From assembly GCF_019083965.1 (NCBI RefSeq), contig NZ_JAHRCY010000001.1, positions 639,077 through 703,076 on the forward strand: 64,000 nucleotides of DNA, in the 5' to 3' direction. The stretch comes from Catellatospora tritici. Its GTDB lineage: Bacteria; Actinomycetota; Actinomycetes; Mycobacteriales; Micromonosporaceae. The notes below the pieces were generated by a model, which had not been told where the DNA came from, searched no databases, and was given only the letters and a program-made list of their open reading frames with translations. Of the stretch, positions 1 through 9,399 are shown in pieces (the first letter of the stretch is position 1; each line of letters opens with the position of its first letter). The position numbers and the translations under genes are program-made.

Positions 1-1131
1 CGCATCGTCGCCGGTGCCGTAGACGACCCGCTCATAGAGGTCCTGATCGACCACCCGGGGTGGTTCCTGCTCGTCGGGGCCGGGCAACCGGATCAGCCCA
101 CCCGGATCGGCGGCCTGGCAGATATACGGACTGTGCGTGGTGACGATGAACTGGATACCCGGAAAGTGCTGCTTGAGCCAGACGCCGATACGCTGCTGCC
201 ACGATACGTGCAGATGCGCGTCGACTTCGTCGATGATCACCACGCCAGAGGCGGTGATCACGGTTCGTCCGTCTCGCACCTCGGTCGGCACTGTTCCGAC
301 GGACGAATGCAACTGCCGGATGAGATCCACGATCAACGCTGCGACGGTGCGGTAGCCGTCACTCATCTCGCGTAGGGGAAAGGGATGCCCCCCGTGGCTG
401 ACCCACAGGCCCTCAGAATCGATGCGATGGATCTGGTAGCCGTCTGGCAACAACCCGTCTCCCAGCACGGAGAGCACCAGATCCTTCAGCTCCGCTGCTC
501 CCGGACGCTCCTCCAGCGCGCGTAGATGCTGCTCCACCAGCCAGCTCACGCCTTCGGCGAGTGACGCGTCCTCATGGAACAGCGTCGCGACTCGGGCCAA
601 CTTCGGGCTGGCGGTTAGTCGCTGCGCACCCACGGCGCCTCCGGTCAGACGCCGAAACGGCCCGTAGGCCGCGAAGAACAGGCCTAGGTCATCCTCTTCC
701 CACGGATCGGCCGAGCTGGGGGTACGCGTGAGCTTGAGCATGGGCGACCGTCTGCCGTCCCTGTTCGGCTCACTCCAGCCAAAGCTCAAGTTGAGTTCCA
801 AGCTCTCGTCGGCTGAGTCCCGGGAAACTCCGCTTTGCCCCTCACGCGCCCCATCCGTCCCGCCGGAGACCACGGTGAGGCGCACCCAGCCGGAATCGGA
901 TCCTCGGGAGATCCAGTGCCTGAATTCAGGCACCAGAGCGCGGGCCGTCACCGGACCGGTCAGCGCCAACGCCATCGCCTGCAGCAGCGAACTCTTGCCG
1001 GAACCGTTACGGCCCGCGATGACCGTCCAGCCCGCGCGGCTTCCGTCATCGCGGATCGAGAACTCCAGGTCCACGGCACGGGCAGCACGGAATCCTCGGA
1101 CGTCCGACACCCTTACCCGAGAGATGTACAT
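1..1131 (-). CDS. AAA family ATPase (RecF/OLD-like), 3' end outside window
   Basis: The frame is open from an ATG at 1131 to the left edge, 377 codons with no stop, so the protein is partial at its C-terminus. Visible motifs are Walker A GRNGSGKSS at residues 40-48, a Walker B-like VVIIDEVDAHLH near residue 325, and a TTHSPYICQA segment. This order is typical of stand-alone SMC/RecF/OLD-type ATPases. Such proteins act in DNA repair or, with an effector gene alongside, in phage defence. The downstream gene lies beyond the edge, so no partner can be named. The start is supported by the usual N-terminal strand before the P-loop (MYISRVRVSDVRGF). ATPase identity is firm; the biological role is open. 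Confidence 0.85.
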   Translation of the reverse strand, partial: MYISRVRVSDVRGFRAARAVDLEFSIRDDGSRAGWTVIAGRNGSGKSSLLQAMALALTGPVTARALVPEFRHWISRGSDSGWVRLTVVSGGTDGAREGQSGVSRDSADESLELNLSFGWSEPNRDGRRSPMLKLTRTPSSADPWEEDDLGLFFAAYGPFRRLTGGAVGAQRLTASPKLARVATLFHEDASLAEGVSWLVEQHLRALEERPGAAELKDLVLSVLGDGLLPDGYQIHRIDSEGLWVSHGGHPFPLREMSDGYRTVAALIVDLIRQLHSSVGTVPTEVRDGRTVITASGVVIIDEVDAHLHVSWQQRIGVWLKQHFPGIQFIVTTHSPYICQAADPGGLIRLPGPDEQEPPRVVDQDLYERVVYGTGDDA

Positions 1132-1173
1132 GCGATGCCCTCCGAATGCCGTCAGCGCATTAGACCACCTGCG

Positions 1174-2262
1174 TCAGGACAGCCGGGCGACCGCCGTACG
1201 CACGCGCTCGTCGGTGGCGGTGAGTGCCACGCGGACGTGCCTCGCACCCTTGGGACCGTAGATCTCGCCGGGGGCGACCAGGATGCCCCGGTCGGCGAAC
1301 CAGTCGGTGGTGTCCCAGCAGGCCTCGCCGCGGGTCGCCCACAGGTAGAGCCCGGCCTCGGAGTGGTCGACCGTGAACCCGGCGCTGAGCAGCGCGGGCA
1401 GCAGGAGTTCGCGGCGGGCCGCGTACCGGATGCGCTGCTCGTCGGCGTGGGTCTCGTCGGCCAGTGCCGCGATCATGGCCGCCTGCACCGGCGCGGGCAT
1501 GATCATGCCCGCGTGCTTGCGCACGGCCAGCAGTTCGCCGACCACCTCGGGGTCGCCCGCGACGAACCCGGCCCGGTATCCGGCCAGGTTGGAGCGCTTG
1601 GACAGCGAGTGCACCGCGAGCACACCGGTGTAGTCGCCGTCGCACACCGACAGCACCGACTCGGGCTGCGCGGTCCACGGCAGGGTCAGGTAGCACTCGT
1701 CGCTGACCAGGACCGCGTCGGTGTCGCGGGCGTACTCGACCCAGGCCCGCAGTTCGTCGGCGGAGGCGACCCGGCCGTGCGGGTTGCCGGGCGAGTTGAT
1801 CCAGATCAGCGCGGGTCGCTCCCCGGTGGGCGGGGCGTCGGCGCGCAGCACGCGAGCTCCGGCCAGCCGCACGCCCACCTCGTAGGTCGGGTAGCAGACC
1901 TCCGGAATGACCACGGTGTCGTCTGGGCCGAGCCCGAGCAGCGTGGGCAGCCAGGCGACCAGTTCCTTGGAACCGATCGAGGGCAGCACGCTGAAGCCGG
2001 GTTCGGCGCGGCAGGCGCGCGCGGTCCAGGCGGTGATCTCCTGGCGCAACTCGGCCGTACCGGCGGTCAGCGGGTAGCCCGGCGAGTCCGACGCCTCGGA
2101 CAGCGCCTTGCGGATGATCGCGGGCACCGGGTCGACCGGGGTGCCGATGGACAGGTCGACTATGCCGTCGGGGTGGGCCGCGGCGCGCCGCTTGGACGGC
2201 TCCAGCAGGTCCCACGGAAAGTCGGGCAGGCCGGCGGAGACCCTCCGCCGGCCGGAACCCAT
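1174..2262 (-). CDS. dapC: Succinyldiaminopimelate transaminase DapC
   Basis: A fold-type I PLP aminotransferase of 362 residues. It converts N-succinyl-2-amino-6-ketopimelate to N-succinyl-LL-diaminopimelate in the lysine and peptidoglycan pathway in the cytosol. Visible are NSPGNPHG (residues 156-163), SDECY (187-191) and the PLP lysine Lys222 in SLSKRSN. The neighbour fdxA lies 11 bp upstream on the same strand; dapC next to fdxA is a conserved actinobacterial pair and supports DapC over other aminotransferases. A GTG at 2241 (VSAGLPDFPW) is an alternative start that would drop seven residues. Confidence 0.9.
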   Translation of the reverse strand: MGSGRRRVSAGLPDFPWDLLEPSKRRAAAHPDGIVDLSIGTPVDPVPAIIRKALSEASDSPGYPLTAGTAELRQEITAWTARACRAEPGFSVLPSIGSKELVAWLPTLLGLGPDDTVVIPEVCYPTYEVGVRLAGARVLRADAPPTGERPALIWINSPGNPHGRVASADELRAWVEYARDTDAVLVSDECYLTLPWTAQPESVLSVCDGDYTGVLAVHSLSKRSNLAGYRAGFVAGDPEVVGELLAVRKHAGMIMPAPVQAAMIAALADETHADEQRIRYAARRELLLPALLSAGFTVDHSEAGLYLWATRGEACWDTTDWFADRGILVAPGEIYGPKGARHVRVALTATDERVRTAVARLS

Positions 2263-2273
2263 GGCGCCGGTGC

Positions 2274-2600
2274 TCAGTGCTCGCCTTCCTTCGGCGGCAG
2301 GGCCGCGACGAAGGTCGCGTCAGCCGTGATCTTGCCGATCTTGGAGGCGCCGCCCGGCGAGCCGAGCTCGTTGAAGAACTCGTAGTTCGCCGTCACGTAG
2401 TCGCGCCACTGCTCCGGCACGTCGTCCTCGTAGAAGATCGCCTCGACGGGGCAGACCGGCTCGCAGGCGCCGCAGTCGACGCACTCGTCCGGGTGGATGT
2501 ACAGCATCCGGTTGCCCTCGTAGATGCAGTCGACGGGGCACTCCTCGATGCAGGCCTTGTCGAGCACATCGACGCACGGCTCGGCGATGATGTAGGTCAC
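2274..2600 (-). CDS. fdxA: 7Fe ferredoxin FdxA
   Basis: A 108-residue ferredoxin. Cysteines at 9, 17, 21, 25, 40, 43, 46 and 50 match the seven-iron pattern: C9, C17 and C50 for a [3Fe-4S] cluster, C21, C40, C43 and C46 for a [4Fe-4S] cluster. It would carry electrons in the cytosol. The GTG at 2600 was chosen because the protein then starts with the family sequence MTYIIAEPCVDV, and an AAGGA ribosome site lies just upstream. A longer upstream reading is not family-like. dapC follows directly. Confidence 0.95.
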   Translation of the reverse strand: MTYIIAEPCVDVLDKACIEECPVDCIYEGNRMLYIHPDECVDCGACEPVCPVEAIFYEDDVPEQWRDYVTANYEFFNELGSPGGASKIGKITADATFVAALPPKEGEH

Positions 2601-2738
2601 TGATCGTCCTTCCACGCACTTCTCCACGGAGCCCGCCTGTCCCCCGGAAATGACCAGCCCACCGTGGGACGTGCACGCTCCGCCGCTCCACGCGGCCAAG
2701 CGCAAGCCTAGTATCCGGGGACGGGAGGTAGGTAGTCA

Positions 2739-3689
2739 GTGTTGGCTAAGAACGATCTCGGGTCCCGCGTGGTGGTACGCAGGTTCGTCGGTTTCCAAGA
2801 CGAACGCCCCCAGTTCACCGATGTACTGGGCGAACTCACCGGTCTCAGCGACACCGAGCTGTCCGTCACCACATCCCAAGGCGTGGTCGTCGTGCCGCTC
2901 GCGCAGGTGCACCGGGCGAAGGTGGTCCCGGCCCGGCGCGGCCCGACCGCCCGCGAGGTCGCCGCGCTGGAACTGGCCGCCGCCGAGGCGTGGCCCGCGC
3001 CGGTGCGCGAACCGCTGGGCGACTGGTGGCTGCGCGCCGCCGACGGGTACACCGGTCGGGCCAACTCGGCGCTGCCGGTGGGCGACCCCGGCCTGCCACT
3101 GCCCCGGGCGGTGGACGCGGTGGTCGACTTCTACCGTGAGCGGGGGCTACCGCCGCAGGTCGACGTGCCGCTGCCGCTGGCCTCGGCGGTCGAGCGGGAA
3201 CTGCTGGCGCGCGGCTGGCACGTCGAGTGCACCGTGCAGGTGCAGACCTGCCCGCTGGACGAGCTGATCGCGGCGACCCCGGACGGGGCGCAGTTCGCGC
3301 TGGCCGATACCCCCTCGGAGCAGCTCCTGGCCATGATCGCCGGAAGCCTCGGACCGCTGCCGGACGCGGCGCGGCACGTGCTGACCGCCGTGCCCGGCGT
3401 GGTGTTCGCCCAGCACTTCGACGAGGCGGGCGCGCTACTGGCGCGGGCCCGGGGCACGGTCACCGGCGCGGGCCGCTGGCTGGGCGTGTTCGGGGTGGAG
3501 ACTTCTCCGGCCGCCCGCCGCCGAGGGCTGGCTGCCGCGTCGATGGGGGCACTGGCCCGGTGGGCCGCCGCCCAGGGCGCCACCGACGCGTTCCTGCAGG
3601 TCAACTCGCCGAACACGGGCGCCCTCGCGCTGTACGCGGGTCTCGGCTTCACCAGCCACCACGTCTACACCCGCTACCAGCTCCGCTGA
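2739..3689 (+). CDS. GNAT N-acetyltransferase with N-terminal SH3-like domain
   Basis: 316 residues, GTG start at 2739 with GGAGGT about 9 bp upstream. Residues 1-60 form a small beta-rich domain (SRVVVRRFVGF, DVLGELTGL) ahead of a GNAT fold. The acetyl-CoA signature region is near residues 245-275 (GVETSPAARRRGLAAASMGAL), followed by NSPNTGALALYAGLGF. It is divergent from fdxA-dapC. Proteins of this layout beside fdxA/dapC are annotated in some actinobacteria as an N-acetylglutamate synthase of the Cg3035 type; that is recalled and not tested here. Acetyltransferase fold is firm, substrate uncertain. Confidence 0.8.
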   Translation: MLAKNDLGSRVVVRRFVGFQDERPQFTDVLGELTGLSDTELSVTTSQGVVVVPLAQVHRAKVVPARRGPTAREVAALELAAAEAWPAPVREPLGDWWLRAADGYTGRANSALPVGDPGLPLPRAVDAVVDFYRERGLPPQVDVPLPLASAVERELLARGWHVECTVQVQTCPLDELIAATPDGAQFALADTPSEQLLAMIAGSLGPLPDAARHVLTAVPGVVFAQHFDEAGALLARARGTVTGAGRWLGVFGVETSPAARRRGLAAASMGALARWAAAQGATDAFLQVNSPNTGALALYAGLGFTSHHVYTRYQLR

Positions 3690-3723
3690 CCGGCGGCTTG
3701 ACCTGGCCGGATAACGTGCGGTC

Positions 3724-4590
3724 GTGTCGAGCACCGATCCGCCCCGCCGGTCCTGGGTCTCCAGGTCCCCCGCGCCCCCGCCGCCCCGGACGGGGTTCTG
3801 GGGAGGCTGCCTGACCATCGCCGGCATGGGTGCGATGTGCTGTGGGGCCACCGCCGTGCTGGCCACGGTGAAGCTGTCCGGTCGGGCACTCGCGCACCAG
3901 GTCGGCGCGCCGGCAGCGCTCCTGCTCCTCGTCCTGGGCGCCGTCGTGCTCGTCGCCGTGGTGTCCGCCTGGCACCGGCTGCGGCAGTGGCGGCTCGACC
4001 GCTGGGCCGCCGCCGACGGCTGGTCGGCGGTGCCGGACCGAAAAATCTGGCCCTGGTCGGCGCGGCAGCTCGGCGAGGGCGGCGCGGTGACCGTGACCCA
4101 CGCGCTCACCAAGATCGTGGACGGCCGCGAGGTCACCGCGGGCGCGCTGCGCTGGGAGCACGACGGCCTCGGTGGCGCGGTCTCCCGGTCCTCGGGCACG
4201 GGCACCTTCGTGGCGATCAGGCTCTCGGGCGAGCATCCGGGCGCCTCGGTGCACCGGCGGCGCAGCGGCGGCCGCAGAGTCCGCGACGAGGAGCTGTTCC
4301 TCACCGAGTACCGCATCGTCATCGACGATCTGAGCCTGGCCGACCGGTTCACGGCTGTCGCGCTGCGGCGGGCGCACGTGCGCCGCGAAGTGCCGACGTG
4401 GACGATCAGCGGGGACGAGATCTACACGGTGTGCGAGTCGGTGCGGACGGCCACGCCGGGCCGGATCGAGGAGCTGACCACCGGGCTGCTGCGCGTGCTG
4501 GCGCTGCTGGAGATCCCTGCGGCCGACCCGGGGGCACCACGGCAGACGCCGGAGGACACCGAGGTGTCCTCCGGCGCGGACGAACCGTGA
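3724..4590 (+). CDS. Two-helix membrane protein, unknown function
   Basis: 288 residues, GTG start. There are two hydrophobic segments near residues 24-48 and 58-80, joined by a short loop. A long C-terminal part (from about residue 90) has alternating hydrophobic and charged residues and looks like a soluble beta-rich domain. The gene starts 34 bp after the GNAT gene on the same strand, so the two could share a transcript. It runs convergently into the small membrane protein at 4601. No family recognised. Confidence 0.65.
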   Translation: MSSTDPPRRSWVSRSPAPPPPRTGFWGGCLTIAGMGAMCCGATAVLATVKLSGRALAHQVGAPAALLLLVLGAVVLVAVVSAWHRLRQWRLDRWAAADGWSAVPDRKIWPWSARQLGEGGAVTVTHALTKIVDGREVTAGALRWEHDGLGGAVSRSSGTGTFVAIRLSGEHPGASVHRRRSGGRRVRDEELFLTEYRIVIDDLSLADRFTAVALRRAHVRREVPTWTISGDEIYTVCESVRTATPGRIEELTTGLLRVLALLEIPAADPGAPRQTPEDTEVSSGADEP

Positions 4591-4600
4591 CCGGTACGGC

Positions 4601-5050
4601 CTACACGCGGCGCGGGCGGGCCTTGCTCTGCTGCGCGAACGCCCTCAGCTGGCGGGCCCGGTAGTCCGAGGCGAACGCGATCAGGCCGACCAGACCGAGC
4701 CCGGTGCCGACGACGAACACCCCGGCGTAGAGCCAGATCTGGTTGAAGAACGCCCCGGCCCCCTGCGCGAACGGGTTCTCCCCCGCCAGCAGCGGCCCGA
4801 CCAGGATGCTGAGCAGGCAGGCGACGCCACCCGCGGCGGCCAGGTCGGCGACGACCCGGGCCTGCGGCCGGACCCGTCCCCAGTAGACCGCCATCGCGAA
4901 GAAGACCAGGCCGATCACGCCGAGCGCCACCAGTCCGGCAACGGACTGCCTGTCGGCGTCCTTGATGCCCTTGGCGACCCACCGGGCCACCACGTTGACT
5001 GCGAACAGCACCGCCGCGATCACTCCGACCGGCAGCCACCGCTCCTTCAT
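4601..5050 (-). CDS. Small four-helix membrane protein, unknown function
   Basis: 149 residues with about four transmembrane segments and an Arg/Lys-rich tail (SKARPRRV). The ATG at 5050 is chosen because GAGGAT lies directly upstream; a longer reading from 5092 has no ribosome site. The gene begins 20 bp after the VanW-family gene and may be co-transcribed with it. No known domain identified by eye. Confidence 0.65.
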   Translation of the reverse strand: MKERWLPVGVIAAVLFAVNVVARWVAKGIKDADRQSVAGLVALGVIGLVFFAMAVYWGRVRPQARVVADLAAAGGVACLLSILVGPLLAGENPFAQGAGAFFNQIWLYAGVFVVGTGLGLVGLIAFASDYRARQLRAFAQQSKARPRRV

Positions 5051-5070
5051 GGCATCCTCCTCAGCGCATA

Positions 5071-6780
5071 TCACTGCGGTTTGGCATCGCACACGTATTG
5101 TGGCTCAGCGTCATACCGCCAGGTGAACTTCTCCCGCTTGATCTCTTTACCGTCCTTGCGGAAGATGCGCCAGGCGTCTTGCGTGAAGCCCTGGCTACCC
5201 TGAGTAGCAATGCAGGTCGGACCGGCCGGAAGCGAGATCTTCTTCGGCTCGGTGATGTCGCGCTTCGGGTCGTACTTCGTCGTGATGCTGTCGTAGACCT
5301 TGGTCGACCACATGCTCACCGTGATCGAGTCCGAGGTGTACGACGTGTCGATGAGCACCCCGTACGGCGTGGTGTTGGTGAAGCGCAGGTCCAGCGACGG
5401 GTACATGATGGTCGACTCGATGACCGCCGGGTAGCGGCTGAAGTAGAACGAGTGCGGCTTGTGCTCCACGTCCTTCAGGCCCGCGTAGTACGCGGCGTTG
5501 AAGATCGTGGTGGTGAACTGCGACGCGCCGCCGCCCACGCCCGGGACCAGCTTGCCGTCCATGATGATCGGGGCGTCGTGGTAGCCCTCGGCATAGCCGC
5601 GCGGACCGGTGTGGCCGTTGAGCGAGAAGGTCTCGCCCGGCTGCACGATCGCGCCGTCGACCTCCTTGGCGATCTGCACGATGTTCTTGCTGCGCGGGCT
5701 CTCCAGCCCACCGGTGAAGTACGTGGTGAACGACGACACCTGCTCGCGGATGCCGAGCTTGGCCAGGTCGTTCGCGGTGGTGGCGGCCGCCACCTCGTTG
5801 ATCTGCGCGGTCACGGAGCGCGCACCGGCCTGCTTGAGCACCGGCACCAGGTCGGCGGCGAGCTTCGCCGTGTCGACCAGGGTGCCGCCGGTGCTGGCGA
5901 CGACCCGCGCCTTGCCGTCCTTGCCGTCGATCGCGGCGTTCTTCGGCTGCGTCTCGACCTGGTCCAGGGTCGTCTTCCAGCCGCTGCGGAGCTTCTTGTC
6001 GTCGACCTTCACGGTCAGCTTGCCGTCGGCATCCGAGCCGATGGCCAGGCTCGATGCGATGACCCGGGTCGACAGGGTCAGCTTGCCCTTCGGGGTGTCG
6101 ACGGTCACCGGCGCGGCCACGGCGGGCTGGGCGACCTCGGCGATCATCGCGTCCACGTCGGCGGCGGTGCTGACCGGCGTCTTGTCCACCAGCGGCACGG
6201 TGACCTCACCCTTGAGCCAGCCGTCGCGCACGGCGTCGGCGGCACGGGCCGGGTCGAGGGCCCGGCCGGGCTTCGGGTAGACCGCCTTGGGCGTACGGCC
6301 GTCGAAGACCACCCCGGGCAGCGTCATCGCGGCGCCGCTGGCCTTGGCCGCGACCGGCTGCAGCGCGGCCGCCAGGCGCGCGGCGTCGACGGTGACCACC
6401 GGGGCCACGTCGGTCGTACCGAACGTCGAGGTCAGCGCGTCCCACGGGCGGTAGGCGGCGTTCGCGGCCGAGGCCACGGTGGCGTCCACGTCCACGCCCA
6501 GGCCGACGTCCTGCGGCTGCACGGTGGTGGTCTGGTCGCCGACGTGCACCGTCAGCGGCGCGGCGAGCTGGTCGGCACGGGCGGCGAGCCCGTCGCGCAG
6601 CGCGTCGGCGGCCTCGGCCCGGTCTCGGTCGCCGATGGCGACACCGAGGACGCGCACGTTGCGCGGGACTTCGCTACCGAGGGCATATCCAGCGAAAGCG
6701 GCGACCAACGCCAGTGCGACGGCGGTGGTCGTACCTGCGATCAGCCAGCGTCGCCGGGACTTGCCGGGGGTGGAGAACAC
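5071..6780 (-). CDS. VanW family protein with YoaR-like repeats, membrane anchored
   Basis: 569 residues, GTG start. One N-terminal transmembrane segment (about residues 12-33) is followed by two putative peptidoglycan-binding-4 (YoaR-like) regions between about 60 and 330. A VanW domain follows near 345-480 (FSLNGHTGPRGYAEGYHDA, GGGASQFTTTIFNAAYYAGL, HSFYFSRYPAV). Such proteins sit outside the membrane near the cell wall. VanW is found beside some vancomycin-resistance genes, but its biochemical role is unproven. There are no van genes here, so resistance should not be inferred. Confidence 0.85.
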   Translation of the reverse strand: MFSTPGKSRRRWLIAGTTTAVALALVAAFAGYALGSEVPRNVRVLGVAIGDRDRAEAADALRDGLAARADQLAAPLTVHVGDQTTTVQPQDVGLGVDVDATVASAANAAYRPWDALTSTFGTTDVAPVVTVDAARLAAALQPVAAKASGAAMTLPGVVFDGRTPKAVYPKPGRALDPARAADAVRDGWLKGEVTVPLVDKTPVSTAADVDAMIAEVAQPAVAAPVTVDTPKGKLTLSTRVIASSLAIGSDADGKLTVKVDDKKLRSGWKTTLDQVETQPKNAAIDGKDGKARVVASTGGTLVDTAKLAADLVPVLKQAGARSVTAQINEVAAATTANDLAKLGIREQVSSFTTYFTGGLESPRSKNIVQIAKEVDGAIVQPGETFSLNGHTGPRGYAEGYHDAPIIMDGKLVPGVGGGASQFTTTIFNAAYYAGLKDVEHKPHSFYFSRYPAVIESTIMYPSLDLRFTNTTPYGVLIDTSYTSDSITVSMWSTKVYDSITTKYDPKRDITEPKKISLPAGPTCIATQGSQGFTQDAWRIFRKDGKEIKREKFTWRYDAEPQYVCDAKPQ

Positions 6781-6923
6781 AGACGAACCTCATCATCGTT
6801 GGTGGGGCCTCTTGACGGAATCCCGCAGGTCGACGCGCCGAAACACGGCCACGTACGGGGCACCTGGCGGTCTAGGGTAACGCGATATACGAAGCTCGCC
6901 CACATTCGAGAAAATAGGTCGAT

Positions 6924-8279
6924 ATGGGTGGTTCATCCGACTCTGAGCTTGAACATCGCGTCGCACCCCACGTGCGCCGACTGCGCAGCCGGGCCCTGCG
7001 CGACCGGCTGGCCGAGAGTCTGCTGTTCATCCCCGCCCTGATGCTGGCCGCCTCGGTGGCGCTGGCGCTGCTGCTGGGGCACATCGACGCACATCACGTC
7101 GGAATGCTCAGCGAGTGGGTCACCTTCACTCCCGACGTCGCGGTCACCCTGCTCGGCATCATCGCCGGCGCCATGATCACCACCGCCGGGGTGGTGTTCT
7201 CGCTGCTGGTCGTGTCGCTCCAGCTGGCCAGCGGGCAGTTCTCACCCCGGGTGCTGCGCGGGTTCTGGCGCGACCGTCCCGGCCAGGTGCTGGTGGGGCT
7301 GCTGCTGAGCACGTTCGCCTTCTGCGTGCTGGCGCTGGCCCGGGTCGACACCGCCGCCACCGTCGCGCCGACGCTGACCGTCGGCTTCGCGCTGCTGCTC
7401 ACCATCGCCTCGGTGCTGACCATCGTGGTCTACCTGGACCGCATCAGTCGCCAGCAGTACGTCGGCCGGATCATGGAACGCGTCGCCCGGGAGACCACCA
7501 GCCTGATCGCCGAGCTGCCGTACGGGCCGCACATCGGCGTCCAGGTCGGTCGGCCCGTGGACCCGCCCGACCTGACCGCCCTGGGGCCGGGGCTGGCCAT
7601 TCCGGCGATCCACGACGGCTGGGTGCAGCAGCTCAGCCGACGCGCCCTGATCGCGGCCGCGCCGCCCGGCTCGGTGGTACGGCTGGAGACCCGCGTCGGG
7701 GCATACCTGGTGGCGGGCACGCCCATGGTCACCATCTGGCCGGTACCAGCCGACCCGAGGGTCAGTGCCCGGCTCCTGTGCGACGCGGTAATCGTCGGGG
7801 TGGCCCGGACCATGCAGCAGGACATCGACTTCGGGCTGCGCCAGCTGTCCGACATCGGGCTGCGGGCGTTGTCTCCGGCGGTCAACGACCCCACCACCGC
7901 GATCGAGGTGATCCTGCGCATGGCCTCGGTGCTGCGGCCGCTGATGCTGGCTGAGACGCCCGCCCGCGCCGTACGCGACGAGCAGGACCGCACGCTGCTC
8001 ACACCGTACGAGCTGGGTCACGCCGACTACGTCGAGCACGCCTTCCACCAGCTGCGGGTGTTCGCCTCGGCGCACCCGAGCGTGGTCGTCCCGATGCTGC
8101 GGAGCCTGCGCATGCTGCGCACCGCCTGCACCGCCCCGGATCGCGGGCCGCTGACCCCCGACCGGGCGGCCACCGTCGCGGCACTGGACCAGCAGATCGC
8201 GCTCACCATCGCCGGTGCCCGCCACGCGGTGATGCTGCCCGAGGAACTGGCCGCGATCGAGGCGATCGCGGCCGGCTGA
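6924..8279 (+). CDS. DUF2254 family membrane protein
   Basis: 451 residues. Four hydrophobic segments lie in the first half (about 31-55, 70-100, 115-140, 148-170), with the DUF2254-type stretch GVVFSLLVVSLQLASGQFSPRVL near residue 90. The C-terminal half is soluble and contains FGLRQLSDIGLRALSPAVNDPTTA, also conserved in this family. Function unknown. The gene is divergent from the VanW gene with 143 bp between them, so that interval should hold both promoters. Confidence 0.8.
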   Translation: MGGSSDSELEHRVAPHVRRLRSRALRDRLAESLLFIPALMLAASVALALLLGHIDAHHVGMLSEWVTFTPDVAVTLLGIIAGAMITTAGVVFSLLVVSLQLASGQFSPRVLRGFWRDRPGQVLVGLLLSTFAFCVLALARVDTAATVAPTLTVGFALLLTIASVLTIVVYLDRISRQQYVGRIMERVARETTSLIAELPYGPHIGVQVGRPVDPPDLTALGPGLAIPAIHDGWVQQLSRRALIAAAPPGSVVRLETRVGAYLVAGTPMVTIWPVPADPRVSARLLCDAVIVGVARTMQQDIDFGLRQLSDIGLRALSPAVNDPTTAIEVILRMASVLRPLMLAETPARAVRDEQDRTLLTPYELGHADYVEHAFHQLRVFASAHPSVVVPMLRSLRMLRTACTAPDRGPLTPDRAATVAALDQQIALTIAGARHAVMLPEELAAIEAIAAG

Positions 8280-8282
8280 GCG

Positions 8283-9215
8283 TCACAGCGGCAGCTTGGC
8301 CTTGACCGCCGCGCCCTGGGTCCCGAGCTCCTGCCACTGCGCCCCGAGCGCGTTCAGGTCACCCTCGTGCGCCGCCGTGAAGTCGGCCAGCCGGTCCCGG
8401 GCTCCCGCCATCGCGAGCTGCCACACGGGGGTGCGGCAGGCGCGGTCGGCGGCGACCGCCTTGTCCTGGAACGCGATCGCCTCCTTCCACGGGCCGGGGA
8501 AGGTCTTCGGGCTCACCGGACGGCCGTGGTCGTTGAACTTCTCGCGCACCGCGGCGTACAGCTCGCCGAGATCACGGGCGGTGATGCCCTGCTTGGCCAT
8601 GCAACTGCCGTAGCCGAGCATCGCCGACTGCACCGCCGGGTCGTCGCCGACCTCGCGCAGCAGCTCCAGGAACTGCGCGTCCAGGTCCAGGCTCGCTTCG
8701 GGCACGAACTTGCCCTCGTACGACTCCGCGGGCGGCTCGCAGTAGACCAGCTGATCGGAGTACTGCTGACGCTTCTCCGGCGGCAGGCGGTCGAAGCCCG
8801 GGTTGCTGTACTCCTCCTGCGCCGTGGCCGCCTCGACCGACGCGGCGACACTGGTCAGCAGCTTCTCGGCGCCCGGCTCGACCACCGCCGACACCTCGAA
8901 CGGCAGCAGTGTGCGGTCGCTGCCGGTCTTGACGAACGGCGGCGGCGTGTAGGAGAAGTGCTCCTTGGTCATGCAGTCCTTGAGCGGCTGCTGGTAGGCG
9001 CGGTACGTGAGCACCTCGACCGCCTCGTGCTGCGCCACCGTCCCGTTGATCCGCTCGTACGTGGCGACCAGGCCCGCCTCGACGGCGTTGGCCGCGGGCA
9101 CGGACAGCGGGGCCGGACCGGCCTCCCGGGCGTACCCGGCGAGGGTGAGCACGCTCAGCGCCCCGACGACACTCACCGCCGCGTGCCGCCGCCACAGCTG
9201 ACCCGTCAACCTCAT
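8283..9215 (-). CDS. Secreted hypothetical protein
   Basis: 310 residues. The N-terminus MRLTGQLWRRHAAVSVVGAL followed by SVLTLAGYA reads as a Sec signal peptide or membrane anchor. The mature part is helical and holds a few spaced cysteines (for example in KDCMTKE, VYCEPPAE, GYGSCMAKQ and DRACRTP) that could form disulfides outside the cell. No domain recognised. It is convergent with the DUF2254 gene, 3 bp apart. Confidence 0.6.
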   Translation of the reverse strand: MRLTGQLWRRHAAVSVVGALSVLTLAGYAREAGPAPLSVPAANAVEAGLVATYERINGTVAQHEAVEVLTYRAYQQPLKDCMTKEHFSYTPPPFVKTGSDRTLLPFEVSAVVEPGAEKLLTSVAASVEAATAQEEYSNPGFDRLPPEKRQQYSDQLVYCEPPAESYEGKFVPEASLDLDAQFLELLREVGDDPAVQSAMLGYGSCMAKQGITARDLGELYAAVREKFNDHGRPVSPKTFPGPWKEAIAFQDKAVAADRACRTPVWQLAMAGARDRLADFTAAHEGDLNALGAQWQELGTQGAAVKAKLPL

Positions 9216-9288
9216 CGTCGCCCTTTCCCCGGCCGTTACGTGACCAGGACATCCTGGGCAGACGTCCGGTCAGTGTCCATGGTCCGTA

Positions 9289-9310
9289 CGGTGCGGGCTT
9301 ACCCGCACCG
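9289..9310. terminator. Hairpin, probable terminator of the propeller gene
   Basis: A 9-bp perfect stem CGGTGCGGG / CCCGCACCG with a CTTA loop lies 90 bp past the stop of the gene at 9400. There is no T-tract, which is common in high-GC actinomycetes. It sits upstream of the next minus-strand gene and so could separate the two units. Confidence 0.45.
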
Positions 9311-9399
9311 TCGGTGCCAGACGTTCTGACCTGCACGTTCACGACCGGCGGCGGCCGGGTGTGGTGTCGGTAACGTGACACGCACCCCACCGGGTGACC

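Noticed and set aside
5071-6780. Vancomycin resistance locus
   Set aside because: Only a VanW-domain protein is present; no vanHAX, vanS or vanR genes are near. VanW domains occur widely without resistance.
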